Below the pieces are notes generated by a model. That model made no database searches. It was not told the DNA's origin and saw only the letters and a list, made by a program, of their open reading frames with translations. A program made the position numbers and the translations under genes. Below, piece by piece: positions 52,172 to 62,300 of a stretch of DNA of 64,000 nt. The stretch is taken from NCBI GenBank assembly GCA_021731045.1, contig JAKFYE010000039.1:1-64000 (forward strand), given 5' to 3'. This stretch comes from Bdellovibrionales bacterium (GTDB lineage: Bacteria; Bdellovibrionota; Bdellovibrionia; Bdellovibrionales; JAKFYE01). Position 1 is the first letter of the stretch; the number at the start of each line of letters is the position of its first letter.

Positions 52172-53109
52172 GAATCCGCCCTCACAACTCCGAGGCGCGC
52201 CTTTTCTGTCGGAAGGGACGCCACATGATTCACGATATTCGCATCTAGTTCCGAGATTTGTGGATACAAAGTTTCAAGCACGCGCGTCGCCCACCAAATT
52301 TCGCGAAGATCAAGAGAAGCCTGATTTGAAAGTTGAAAACGAGAATCTCCCGGTGCTTTCTGCAAAACAGACTTGAGTTGAGAAGCATAAACCGCCGCAT
52401 CCGGAAATAAATAACGTAGATGTCCTGGTTGTTTTTGAACATTCTGCAGCCATTCATCCGTAACGGTGGACAAGCCGAAGTCTTTAAAAAATTCCTTTTC
52501 TAAAGTTTGCCAAAATTTCAGAAATTCTAAAACTTTTTCGGCGTCCTCGCTGTCTTGAAACTGCAAAATCAAACCATGGTTTTGCAAAATATAAACGGAC
52601 GCATGAGGATGTAACGACAAAGTATGTGAAAGCGACCAACCCGGCATGTGGTTCTGAATAAATTCAAATGATTTATTGAGTTTTTCTTTCAACCAGCTTT
52701 TCATTTTTTGAGATTTTGACTCATCAAAATAAAATTCGGCCATGAGGATTGCGGCTAAAGAATGAAAGTGTAAGACCCAGCGCCCTGGTAGGACGGCATG
52801 AAAACCGGTTTCCATAGAGGGACGTCCTAACGAAGAATCAGAAGAGGATCGAATCAATTGCGAATAGTCGGCTTCGGTGTTGGCACTTTTTTTCAGTTCA
52901 GAAAAACATTTATGAAATTCGGGTAAACGCACGCAAGCAAATCCTTGAGTTGCCGAAACCGCATCCAAACGACGGCCAGAGGCTTTTATCCACAGATGTT
53001 CATTATCTTTGACGGAGACATTTCCACCAGCGCCTTGATTCCACATGGGAACAGCACGCCCGATGAATTGACAAATACGAACAAAGGACTCGTTTAGGTC
53101 TTTACGCAC
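52168..53109 (-). CDS. Class II aldolase/adducin family protein
   Basis: 313 residues from a GTG at 53109, chosen for AGGAG 7 bases upstream; ATG 53154 is also open. Class II aldolase features: GAGGNVSVKD, WIKASGRRLD, RPSMETGFHAVLPG, VLHFHSLAAI and YILQNHGLIL, the His pair that binds zinc. Such enzymes split or join phosphorylated sugars or act as epimerases. It overlaps the HAD gene and the nucleotidyltransferase gene by a few bases, so it is in the same operon. Confidence 0.88.
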   Translation of the reverse strand: MRKDLNESFVRICQFIGRAVPMWNQGAGGNVSVKDNEHLWIKASGRRLDAVSATQGFACVRLPEFHKCFSELKKSANTEADYSQLIRSSSDSSLGRPSMETGFHAVLPGRWVLHFHSLAAILMAEFYFDESKSQKMKSWLKEKLNKSFEFIQNHMPGWSLSHTLSLHPHASVYILQNHGLILQFQDSEDAEKVLEFLKFWQTLEKEFFKDFGLSTVTDEWLQNVQKQPGHLRYLFPDAAVYASQLKSVLQKAPGDSRFQLSNQASLDLREIWWATRVLETLYPQISELDANIVNHVASLPTEKARLGVVRADS

Positions 53110-53797
53110 GCGATATCTCCTGTAAAACGAGAGGTAAGTTTGCGAGTCGGTCAATCGCGTGACTCCCCACAGGTACTTTTGGCCGATTATTTTTTTGAAT
53201 AAACTCTGTCGTCCATACCGCGCGACTTCCCATTTTTAGAGCGGGTACAATGTCGTTATCAATATCATCGCCGACCACAACGCAGTCTTGAGGTTGCAAA
53301 TTTAAACGCGCATACACCTCACGAAATACTGTCTCGTGAGGTTTTTCAACACCAACATCTTCAGAGGTTACAACGATTTTAAAAAAATGCGATTTGGGAT
53401 CTAGGCTTGAGAGTTTTAGAAGTTGAGTTCGCGCCGTTTCGTTCGTGATCACAGCCAACACATATTTCTCTTTTAACTCATTAAAAAGCTGAGGCCGATT
53501 TAGCGCCTCCCATTGATCACGATAACTTTTTTGCAAAGTGACTTCATACTGCGCAGTCATTTCTAAAGCCGCAGAGTGCGAATAGAGACCTTTTTGCTCT
53601 AACCATTGCTTAAAATAAAGCAATCGATGATGAGCCGACGTATGACCTTGAGGCAGTCGGTGTTTTACGCTCTGTCGGCATGCTTGAAAAAAAGCGTCTT
53701 CATCTTTAAAACCCACCGACTCTTGTGCAACTTTATAAGCTAAAGAGGCGTCCACCAGAGTTGAATCTAAATCAAAAATTAAAGCTTTCAAGGGCAT
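53102..53797 (-). CDS. HAD superfamily hydrolase (Cof/Gph-like)
   Basis: 231 residues from ATG 53797 (53812 and 53818 are alternatives; none has a good ribosome site). HAD motifs: ALIFDLDSTLVD (nucleophile Asp), AVITNE (motif II), VEKPHETVF (Lys) and VVGDDIDNDIVPAL (acidic pair). The cap type resembles Gph phosphatases. Likely removes phosphate from the sugar made by the aldolase next door. First gene of the glycan operon to 47225. Confidence 0.88.
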   Translation of the reverse strand: MPLKALIFDLDSTLVDASLAYKVAQESVGFKDEDAFFQACRQSVKHRLPQGHTSAHHRLLYFKQWLEQKGLYSHSAALEMTAQYEVTLQKSYRDQWEALNRPQLFNELKEKYVLAVITNETARTQLLKLSSLDPKSHFFKIVVTSEDVGVEKPHETVFREVYARLNLQPQDCVVVGDDIDNDIVPALKMGSRAVWTTEFIQKNNRPKVPVGSHAIDRLANLPLVLQEISRA

Positions 53798-53864
53798 GAG
53801 ATTTGTTAACATGTTCATGCTTTTGGAGCTACACTCAGAGACGCACTATGCGCCGCGACAGACT

Positions 53865-54713
53865 TCATTTGGGCATGAATTTTTGAATATGGTCAAGAGC
53901 GAGCCGATAATGTTCCGATTGAAGGTGCAGCCCATCGAGGAAATAGGAATTAGGCAATATCAAAAGTGCCTCAAAGTAATTCGTAAACATGGGATCAAGC
54001 CCCTCCCCATGAATACGGGCTTTCATATCCGTAAAATCCAAATTGCCTTTGTCAGAAATGGGATTCGGTAAAATATGAAGTTCTACGCCTTCCTCTTTAC
54101 ACAACCTTGCCATTTGCTTCAGATACTCAACAGAGACGTCCGACATAATTGGTTTGTATTGAGAAAAAGGCTCTACATACTTGTCAGCTCCTAAAAAATA
54201 TTGGCTGTAATCGAAATTTAAAAAGTTATTAACTTTAAAAATTGAAAACAGACCTAAATAAAATAAAGGCTTACGTGTCAATTTTTCAACTACGATGGGC
54301 GAAATTTCCGCAAAATTGCTCGGCCAAATAAAACTTTTTACCACATCCCGAAAGGTATACGGCTGATCAAGATCGTTTGAAAATGAATGCGGTATATACG
54401 CCAAGATCGCGTGGCGTATTTTCTTAGGATTAGCTTTTAAAACATTTTTTAAAATCTGATATTGGCCGAATACCGAAATACTTTGCGTGGTTAATAATCG
54501 GAATGAGTGTGGATCGATTATAAAAACTTGATGCCCCACGCTGTCGCCGAGTATGACCTGGTCAAAACTAATATTGGTCTTTTGACTCTCCAAAACAATT
54601 TGGCGGTTTGGCAACGCAGAATAAAGAAATTCTGGCACAATAAGGTTCAAGATCGGACCCACAATTATAAGTCCGATACAGCCAAATGTGAGCGCATGTA
54701 AGATAGGTTTCAT
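53865..54713 (-). CDS. SGNH-like membrane-anchored partner of the MBOAT acyltransferase
   Basis: 282 residues. N-terminal membrane anchor (about 5-25), then an extracytoplasmic region. VILGDSVGHQ carries the GDS block and YFLDGLHLQSEHY the DxxH block of SGNH-fold enzymes, the organisation of AlgJ/AlgX and DltD proteins that finish O-acylation after an MBOAT protein. Its start is two bases after the MBOAT stop. Target polymer unknown. Confidence 0.75.
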   Translation of the reverse strand: MKPILHALTFGCIGLIIVGPILNLIVPEFLYSALPNRQIVLESQKTNISFDQVILGDSVGHQVFIIDPHSFRLLTTQSISVFGQYQILKNVLKANPKKIRHAILAYIPHSFSNDLDQPYTFRDVVKSFIWPSNFAEISPIVVEKLTRKPLFYLGLFSIFKVNNFLNFDYSQYFLGADKYVEPFSQYKPIMSDVSVEYLKQMARLCKEEGVELHILPNPISDKGNLDFTDMKARIHGEGLDPMFTNYFEALLILPNSYFLDGLHLQSEHYRLALDHIQKFMPK

Positions 54714-54714
54714 A

Positions 54715-56163
54715 TTAAAATTGAAAATAAATAAACCTTTGCTCTAAAGATGATGTTCCAAATAAAAATATACTAATAATAAGAGCGTAATAACACGACC
54801 AGCGCACAGCCGTCGGCATGGCCATAAACTTCTGTTTAAATCCCAAATTTCTTATTGAATATTGTACGAGCTCCAAAAATAAAACCGCCCCAATCGCAAA
54901 ATACCAATCAAACCGAGTAAAGCTAAAAGCCGCTCCCACGTTTTTTAAATTAAATACACTAAAGGTTTCGAACGAAAGAATTTTATTTAACATATAATAA
55001 CCAGATTTAAGTGAATTTGCTCTAAAAAAAATCCAAGTGATATTGATAAGAATAAAGGTTACAAGCACCGAAATAAAAGACGGAAGCTGCCAATGCGCCT
55101 CAGAAAAATACCGCGTTTTAAACGCGCCGATCCCGCGCTCCAACCCTACAAAGAGTCCGTTGAGCCCACCCCATACAACAAAAGTCATGTGGGCCCCGTG
55201 CCATAAACCACTTAATAAAAATGTGATCATCAAATTAGTAAAAACTCTAAACTCTGAAGCACGATTCCCGCCCAACGGCAAATACACATAATCACGAAAC
55301 CAACTCGAGAGGGAAATATGCCAGCGTCTCCAAAACTCTCCTACCGAACGACTTGCATATGGATCATTAAAGTTTTTCATAAAGTCAAAACCCATAATAC
55401 GCGCAGTCCCTATCGCGATGTCAGAATATCCCGAAAAATCACAATAAATTTGATATGCAAACGCTATGGTCGCCACCGCTAAAGCAGATCCATTGAATTG
55501 TGTAGGACTTCCATATGCTTCGTTGGCTAAGATTGCCAATTTGTCGGCGATGACTATTTTTTTAAAAAAACCCCAAAGCATTAAACGTAGGCCCGAGTAG
55601 AGTCGATCCCAAGAAAAATATTTTGAAAAATAAAACTGCGGCAATAAATTTTGAGGCCGTTCAATCGGGCCTGCGACTAATTGAGGAAAAAAAAGAACGT
55701 ACAGCGCGTACACATCTAGACGTCTCTCTGCAGGTATTCGATTTTTATAAACTTCAATCGTATACGCCATTGACTGAAAAGTATGAAAAGATAATCCGAT
55801 TGGCAAAAGAAGCGCTAGATATGGAATATTAAAACTCCAGCCTAAATACGTACCTGCGTAATTTGTGTAACCCGCAAAAAAATCGTAGTATTTAAAAATG
55901 CCTAAAATAAATAAATTAGACGTTAAACTTAAAATCAAAAGTAATTTTCGTTGTGGCTGGGGGACTCTTATCATCACAAGAGCGGCCCAATAATCAATCA
56001 CGATGAGCAAAAACAGGATCAAAGTATAATAGGGATTAAAAACCGAATAAAAATACACGCTCGCCAGTAATAATACGATGGTTTTAAGTCGGCCGGGCGA
56101 TATAAAGTAAAGACATAAAACAACAGGAAAGAAAATCAAAAAGTGCAGCGAGTTAAATAACAT
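54715..56163 (-). CDS. MBOAT family O-acyltransferase (AlgI/DltB-like)
   Basis: 482 residues with about 10-11 membrane segments. Family hallmarks: FFPQLVAGPIERPQNLLPQ, CDFSGYSDIAIGTARIMGF, NFNDPYASRSVGEFWRRWH and the catalytic His in LLSGLWHGAHMTF. It moves acyl groups (often acetyl) across the inner membrane to a glycan. Operon with the SGNH-like partner. Length is usual for AlgI. Confidence 0.95.
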   Translation of the reverse strand: MLFNSLHFLIFFPVVLCLYFISPGRLKTIVLLLASVYFYSVFNPYYTLILFLLIVIDYWAALVMIRVPQPQRKLLLILSLTSNLFILGIFKYYDFFAGYTNYAGTYLGWSFNIPYLALLLPIGLSFHTFQSMAYTIEVYKNRIPAERRLDVYALYVLFFPQLVAGPIERPQNLLPQFYFSKYFSWDRLYSGLRLMLWGFFKKIVIADKLAILANEAYGSPTQFNGSALAVATIAFAYQIYCDFSGYSDIAIGTARIMGFDFMKNFNDPYASRSVGEFWRRWHISLSSWFRDYVYLPLGGNRASEFRVFTNLMITFLLSGLWHGAHMTFVVWGGLNGLFVGLERGIGAFKTRYFSEAHWQLPSFISVLVTFILINITWIFFRANSLKSGYYMLNKILSFETFSVFNLKNVGAAFSFTRFDWYFAIGAVLFLELVQYSIRNLGFKQKFMAMPTAVRWSCYYALIISIFLFGTSSLEQRFIYFQF

Positions 56164-56269
56164 AGAGTCGTTACATGCTGACTTTTTGCACTTAAATCGT
56201 CAACTAAAAGTATAAGTTTTTAACTCATCTTGTGTTCGGTATTTCGAGTTTACTTCAAATCTCCAATTC

Positions 56270-58681
56270 TTAATGGGATTCGAGTGTTAAACGGTGCGAG
56301 CCTGCGCCCATTAATTTAAAGCGCGCGACACCTTGTGAACTCACCGTCAAAGCTGTTGGCGAACCTTGATCCACCGTGATTGTCCATGCCTTAGCTGAAT
56401 TTAAGTCCATCAAATATAAGTCCGTCGTAGACGTGCTCGTGCTCGCGGAGAAGCTATAGCCTGTGTCTAAAATACGGAATTTTTTAAGTCGAGCATGAAG
56501 AGTCGGATCCGGAGTATAGATACCGTTGGCATTAACAGATGCGGTTAGTTTTTGCCCCACTTGGGCGCTAAACATCGCAATCACATTGTTCTGTCCCGAT
56601 CTAGCAACGACCACTCCATCAACAGGAGAACCTTGATCAGATTTAATCAAGGTATTTGTTGTTGATGACGTTGCATCAGAAACCTCGAGAACGTTTAAGA
56701 AGGTGTCGAACGCTTGCTCAACTGATGGATACAAACGTATATTATAGAAGTTCCTTTCAGGCGCAGAAAAGTAACCGTTTAGCAATTCAACCGCTTCATT
56801 TTGCACTTTTGTTTGTGTTTGCAAAGGAAGCAAAGTTTCCATGTTAACTTTTTGACCGCCTGCCGTTTGCCAATTTACTTTCTTGCCTGAAATTGTTGGC
56901 GCCATCGGCATATGAATAATCCATTGCTTTAAAGCAACTTGAGCTTCAATTTTTGTTCTTACATCTGGATAGTAACGATCATATCCCGGAAGATTTTTTG
57001 GATTATCCGCGTAGACACGATTGTGGATGATCATAGTATCTGAACTTTTATTGTCAGTTGATAAATAGAGGATGCTTCGTGTGTCCTCATGAATAAACAC
57101 GGGCGGTGGGTTACCATAGCCACCCCAAACGTAGTAAAAAGAAGGACCGCCACCGGTCGTCGTGGCCGTATAAGTGTATTCCCCGTTAGCGCCTCGTTCT
57201 TCAGCCACCATTCCACGCGCTTCATCGGCACCGCCACTTCCGGCAATCAATACGGTATTTACGGCTGCACTTTCAGGTGCATACGCACCAGGATGTGTGA
57301 TGGCCCATTCTCCTTTGCGATACAGCTGATAATCATGACCCCAGACAGGTGCGTGATCAACGACACCATTGGGTGGGTTGTGAACGGCTAACAAACTATC
57401 ACTGTCAGTCCAACCTGTTCGTGAAAGTACAATACCTTGTCCCTCAGACACATGGTAATTGCTAACTTTTGTACGCCAATCTGTGGCTTTTGGAGCATAA
57501 GGATTATAAAAATAAAAATGACGAGCATTAGGTTGTTTGAAAAAACTTTCGTGAGGATTTTTATCTTGAAGTTCCATGAAGAAGCCATGAAACACAGGTC
57601 CAATTGGATCGCCTTGCGTAAACCCTGCTAACATTCCATACAGCGGAGCCCGCGACCACGAAAGTAAGCTTCTTGCATCTTCAACGTCTCCCCATTGAAA
57701 CGCATGTTTTAAATCAGGCGTAATTTCATGAATCATCGTCAAGGCGAGTTCTTTTGTATATGAGGTCACTTCAGGAAAATGATCTTGACCGGTCGCCGTC
57801 TTAATACCTTCGGCCCCCATCATTAAAAGTTGAGTTGTACCTAAATTATAAGCGGAACCTTCGATCCATTGTCCGCCCTTACCCAAACTCATGTAATAGC
57901 CAACTTCGTTTCTCATCGTGCCGCGAAACGCTGACGTCATATCTAATCCACCAAATGGATACGGAATTCCCAATGATTCTTTAAGTGTTTCGGTTAAAAA
58001 TGATTTAGCACGAGAATTGGTATCGGCAGTTACGGTCGCAATTAACGCCGTTCCCATATATTGCCCGATCACTTCGTCAGAATCTCCAAATCTTGAGCCC
58101 CAAGGCATACTAGGAACTTTATCAAGACAAAGATCTGCTAAATAATTTAAAAAGGTAATATATCGACTCCGTTCGGTCTGCGTGAGGGCTGGAAGAATCC
58201 AATCGTAAACAAAGACATGTTCAATAATCGACTCACGAGTGTAATTGTGAGAATGATACCAAAGTTGTTCTCCTGGAACTCTTAACTCTCGGCTCGCAAC
58301 TTCCCATGCTTTGCGAGCATATTTTGGGTCCCCTGTAATTTGATAAGCCAAAGCGCCCCAACGACCTGTATCCACATAACGTTCGCAGGGAGTATTACTA
58401 CATTCAGCATTTGATTGAATCAATTGCCACCACGAATGGTTTTCATTTTTCATTTTGTTAAAAATAAATTGTCTTTGAGGGGTCCAAAACATTTTTGGAC
58501 GTCGACCCGTAGGGGATTCTGCACCATCCGCTGGGAGTGGACCAGGAGGATTTGAAATCAAATCCTCAGGCGTACCGGCTGACAACAAGTTCGCCGTTCC
58601 TGACGAGCTTTTAGGTGAAAAGCCCTTCGTACATCCAAAAGACATTACGGCTAAAAAAAGAACAATTATGTATAATCTCAT
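56270..58681 (-). CDS. Lipoprotein with heparinase II/III-like polysaccharide lyase plan
   Basis: 803 residues from ATG 58681 (GGGGG before it; an upstream TTG at 58705 is less likely). Lipobox MSFGC. Residues about 60-420 look like an (alpha/alpha) toroid (WGALAYQITGDPKYARKAW, EHVFVYDWILPALTQTER), and about 430-800 are beta-rich (VLSRTGWTDSDSLLAVHN, GVVDHAPVWGHDY) with the His-rich site typical of heparinase II/III lyases. It probably trims an acidic polysaccharide at the surface. Adjacent to the acylation pair. Confidence in exact family moderate. Confidence 0.75.
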   Translation of the reverse strand: MRLYIIVLFLAVMSFGCTKGFSPKSSSGTANLLSAGTPEDLISNPPGPLPADGAESPTGRRPKMFWTPQRQFIFNKMKNENHSWWQLIQSNAECSNTPCERYVDTGRWGALAYQITGDPKYARKAWEVASRELRVPGEQLWYHSHNYTRESIIEHVFVYDWILPALTQTERSRYITFLNYLADLCLDKVPSMPWGSRFGDSDEVIGQYMGTALIATVTADTNSRAKSFLTETLKESLGIPYPFGGLDMTSAFRGTMRNEVGYYMSLGKGGQWIEGSAYNLGTTQLLMMGAEGIKTATGQDHFPEVTSYTKELALTMIHEITPDLKHAFQWGDVEDARSLLSWSRAPLYGMLAGFTQGDPIGPVFHGFFMELQDKNPHESFFKQPNARHFYFYNPYAPKATDWRTKVSNYHVSEGQGIVLSRTGWTDSDSLLAVHNPPNGVVDHAPVWGHDYQLYRKGEWAITHPGAYAPESAAVNTVLIAGSGGADEARGMVAEERGANGEYTYTATTTGGGPSFYYVWGGYGNPPPVFIHEDTRSILYLSTDNKSSDTMIIHNRVYADNPKNLPGYDRYYPDVRTKIEAQVALKQWIIHMPMAPTISGKKVNWQTAGGQKVNMETLLPLQTQTKVQNEAVELLNGYFSAPERNFYNIRLYPSVEQAFDTFLNVLEVSDATSSTTNTLIKSDQGSPVDGVVVARSGQNNVIAMFSAQVGQKLTASVNANGIYTPDPTLHARLKKFRILDTGYSFSASTSTSTTDLYLMDLNSAKAWTITVDQGSPTALTVSSQGVARFKLMGAGSHRLTLESH

Positions 58682-58922
58682 GATGCCCCCTAAACCCAAT
58701 TTCAATACAAAAAAGAGGCCAAAAAGTATGAGGGTCGAAAAAAAATGTTGAGTTATTTCAATTAGTAAGAAGGTGAATCAAAATGAGAAATCGTCTATTT
58801 TTTATAAATGTTTGATTTATTGACGATTCAAAGTGAAATGGAACTTGATTCTTAATAGTCTCAATTTGATCCGCTCGTGAAAAAAATGTTGAAGCTAAAA
58901 TGATCAGTACAAAAAATTAGTT

Positions 58923-59192
58923 CTATTCTAAAAATTTAATTCCAATGGTCGACACTTCATCATCGAGATGTTTAACCCAAGCTACTTCTGCGAGAAATGG
59001 ACCAACTTTTCCAACTGTAATTTTGCATCGATCACCAGAAACTACATCGCTTGTCCTGAGCACACATATACTACAACCACCCTGGGCTTCTGTGATAACA
59101 AGTCCGACGACATCTTTTTTTGAAGCCACAGTGATGACGGCGATAGTTCCATTTTCTGAGGGAAACCGAATATGCTTACGTTGATTTTTCAT
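58923..59192 (-). CDS. PilZ-like domain protein
   Basis: 89 residues, nearly only the domain. RKHIRFP gives the RxxxR c-di-GMP motif at the start, and the beta-barrel pattern follows (GTIAVITVAS, GLVITEAQGG, ITVGKVGPFLAEVAWVK, STIGIKFLE). The second motif (D/N-x-S-x-x-G) is degenerate as EAQGG, so ligand binding may be weak. Small stand-alone PilZ proteins act as adaptors. Its neighbours do not define a role. Confidence 0.75.
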   Translation of the reverse strand: MKNQRKHIRFPSENGTIAVITVASKKDVVGLVITEAQGGCSICVLRTSDVVSGDRCKITVGKVGPFLAEVAWVKHLDDEVSTIGIKFLE

Positions 59193-59342
59193 ATTTTATA
59201 TTAAAGCAGCCGCTTGTAGAAAGAGTCAAAGCTTTGATTACAATCGTTGGATAGCAGAGCTCATTATTACGGGTCGCTAATGACACATATTCCTATGCCG
59301 CGGCTATCAGCTTGCGAAAGAGTTGATGGCCGATAACCACTT

Positions 59343-62300
59343 TTAACCTTCCGTTTCAAACACGAGAGCTTTTAGTTTTGCTTGTTGGCCTCTGAGCTGA
59401 TCCTTTTTTAATACACTCGAAACCTTACCATCGGCCATCTCTATAATTTGGTCACAGTCGGCCACCGTTCCTAAACGGTGGGCAATAATCACCATTGTGG
59501 TTTCAGCTAAAGATTCACGAATGACTTTTTGAATGAGCGCGTCGGTTTGCACATCTACGCTCGCCGTGGCCTCGTCCATAAAAATAACTTTGGCGTTTAG
59601 CAAAAGCGCACGCGCCAAACATAAAAGTTGGCGTTGACCTTGGCTCAAATTACTTCCGCTCTCTACGACCGGACTTTGCAACTGTCGTGGAAGACCTTTT
59701 ACATAAGGTTTGAGACCAGTTTTGCTGAGGGCTGTCCACACGTCTTCATCTGTGTATTCATTGTAGCGATCCAAATTGCTACGGAGAGTACCTAAAAATA
59801 AAGTAGGATCTTGGGGTACGATCGCGAGTGAACGACGCAGTCTTTCAAGAGGGACCGTTGAAATATCGATGCCGTCTAACTCGATTTTTCCGTGTTCGAT
59901 TTCAACGAAGCGGTAAAATGTTTGAAACAACGTACTTTTGCCACTACCCGTTCGCCCAATGATTCCAACTTTTTGCCCTGGCGCTACTTGAAAGCTCACA
60001 CCTTGAAGAACCAAAGGCAAATGCGGAGCATACCGCGCACGCACATCCGAACATTTGAGCTCACCCGATTTTGGCCAAGATTCTTGAGGTAAAAACATTT
60101 CGCCTTTTCCCTCAGGTTCAATCGAAGAGTAAAATTTTAATCGTTCTACCGAAGTCATACGCGATTCAATATCTGCAAAAATTCGAATACTCCAATTGAG
60201 TTGTCCCCAAAAAGACATCGAATAGATTGTGAGAAGTCCGGCTGTTCCCGCCGTTATCCAATTGGATTGTACGCTGAGAACGACCGCCACAATTGTCGAA
60301 AGCGAAATCACTCCTCCCACGAGTGGAACACGTGACGAAAACCAACGATTAAACATATAATGTCCGTAGAACATTCTTTGGCTGTGGCGCAACCGCACGA
60401 AAAACTCCGACTTAAACCATTCTTGCTTATTAAACGCACGAATCACAACCAAACCCATAAGGGTTTCTTTAAAATGCGCATACCGAGGAGATCTCGCGAT
60501 AGAATCTAAGCGCTTCGCTTCTCGTGCGGGACGACGATAATTATTTTGCAAGTGATAATACATCCACAAAGACGGCAAAATAACGATCACCATCGCGGGC
60601 ATAACCACCAATATCAAAACCAGCGAAACCAACACTTGTAGCAGACAATGAATAAACGATTCAAAGCTCCATTGTAGGTAAATATCGACAGACTCTATGT
60701 CTCTCGAAAATCTTTGTAAAATTCGACCGACCGGAGTCGAATCAAAAAAGCGAATCGGAGCTTTGAGCAAACTCTGAAGCATGCGTTCGTGCATATCTTT
60801 ACCCGCAGCGATGCCCCGACTTAACCAAAACATTTGGTTTGTTAAACTTCCAACCAAAACGCAAACTCCTAAGCCTCCGTAAATCCAAACGCCTTGATAG
60901 GCCGACCACTCACTTTGATGAGTTGAATAAAACGAAAGCCACCATTTTTGCAAAAGTGGTAGGCTCGTTGCCGCGATGGCTCCTAAAGCTAAAGTTGCAA
61001 GTATCCAATATTTTTGCGCGCCCGAACCACCTAAAGATAAAATGTAATCGCGATACACTCCCGATTTGACAGCGCCTTTTTCACGCTCTTCGTCTTCAGT
61101 AATACGGCTCTCTGTTTTTTCTTCGCCGCTTCCGATGGTTTCTGCAACAGCGCGTGTGGCTTGAGATTTTTCTGCTTGGCGTTTGTGCTCTGAATAAAAT
61201 TCGGCAAACTCCTGTGAATTCGACAGCATTTCAGAAAAACTCCCTTGCGCCGTGATTTGGCCGTCTTTAAGAAAGAGCACGCGATCAAACTGATCGAGAC
61301 TTTCTAAACGATGAGTCACAACAATTCTGGTTTTATCTTTCCACAAACCAAAAAGAAGACGCTCACAAATCATACGCTCCGTCTCGACATCAACGGCCGA
61401 GAGAGGATCATCAAGTAAAATCACTTCGGGCTCAACTAAAGCTGCGCGTGCCAGACTGACCCGTTGTTTTTGTCCACCGGAAAGATTAACGCCTTTTTCT
61501 CCAATTTCGGTTTTAAACCCGGCAGGCAAATCTCGAATGTCTTTATCTAAACACGCAGCATGCACGCACTTTCTAAAGAATTCTTTGGTCGCTAAGTTCG
61601 AACCAAATTTAAGATTTTCTAACAGCGAAGAATTAATAATGTACGCCTCTTGCGGCACATAGGCCCAAGGCCCACTGGCATTTTTTCGTTGAATGGTGCC
61701 CGCGCTGGTTCGACATTCTCCCAAAAGACCGTAGAGCAATGAGGATTTTCCAGACCCAACCGAACCAACAATCGCAATGGCCTCACCCGATTTTATCTCG
61801 AGAGAAATATTTTTTAGAACGGATTCTTGCGGTGTCGAGTGATAAAAATCGACTTTATGTAACTTCAAACTCAGATTTTGGCTGTTATCCAAAAAGCCAA
61901 TTTCGTTTTTGACAACATCTAACTCTAAAAATTTTTTAAGTCTTTGAACCGCGACGATAGCCTGACCGATTCGCGAAAACAAACGCGAGAGTTGCCCAAA
62001 TGGCTCTTCTAAAAGTGCAAATAAAGACAAACATGTAAAGAGCATTGCCGCATCCAGAGTATTCCCACGCCACACATGCACGATCAGCGCGACAAAGAGC
62101 ACGACTGTTCCGACCGCGAGATAGCTTGCGCCCGAAAGGACTTCGGCCTTCGCGAGTCGCTGTCGTGAATCAAGCTCCGCATTACGAATACCATTAATCT
62201 CATTTGAAACAGCTCGCTCCCAAGAGAAAAACTTTACAACTCGCATCGCATTTAAAACCTGATTAATCAGGGTCACTCGAGAGTCTCTTTCAGAGCGCAG

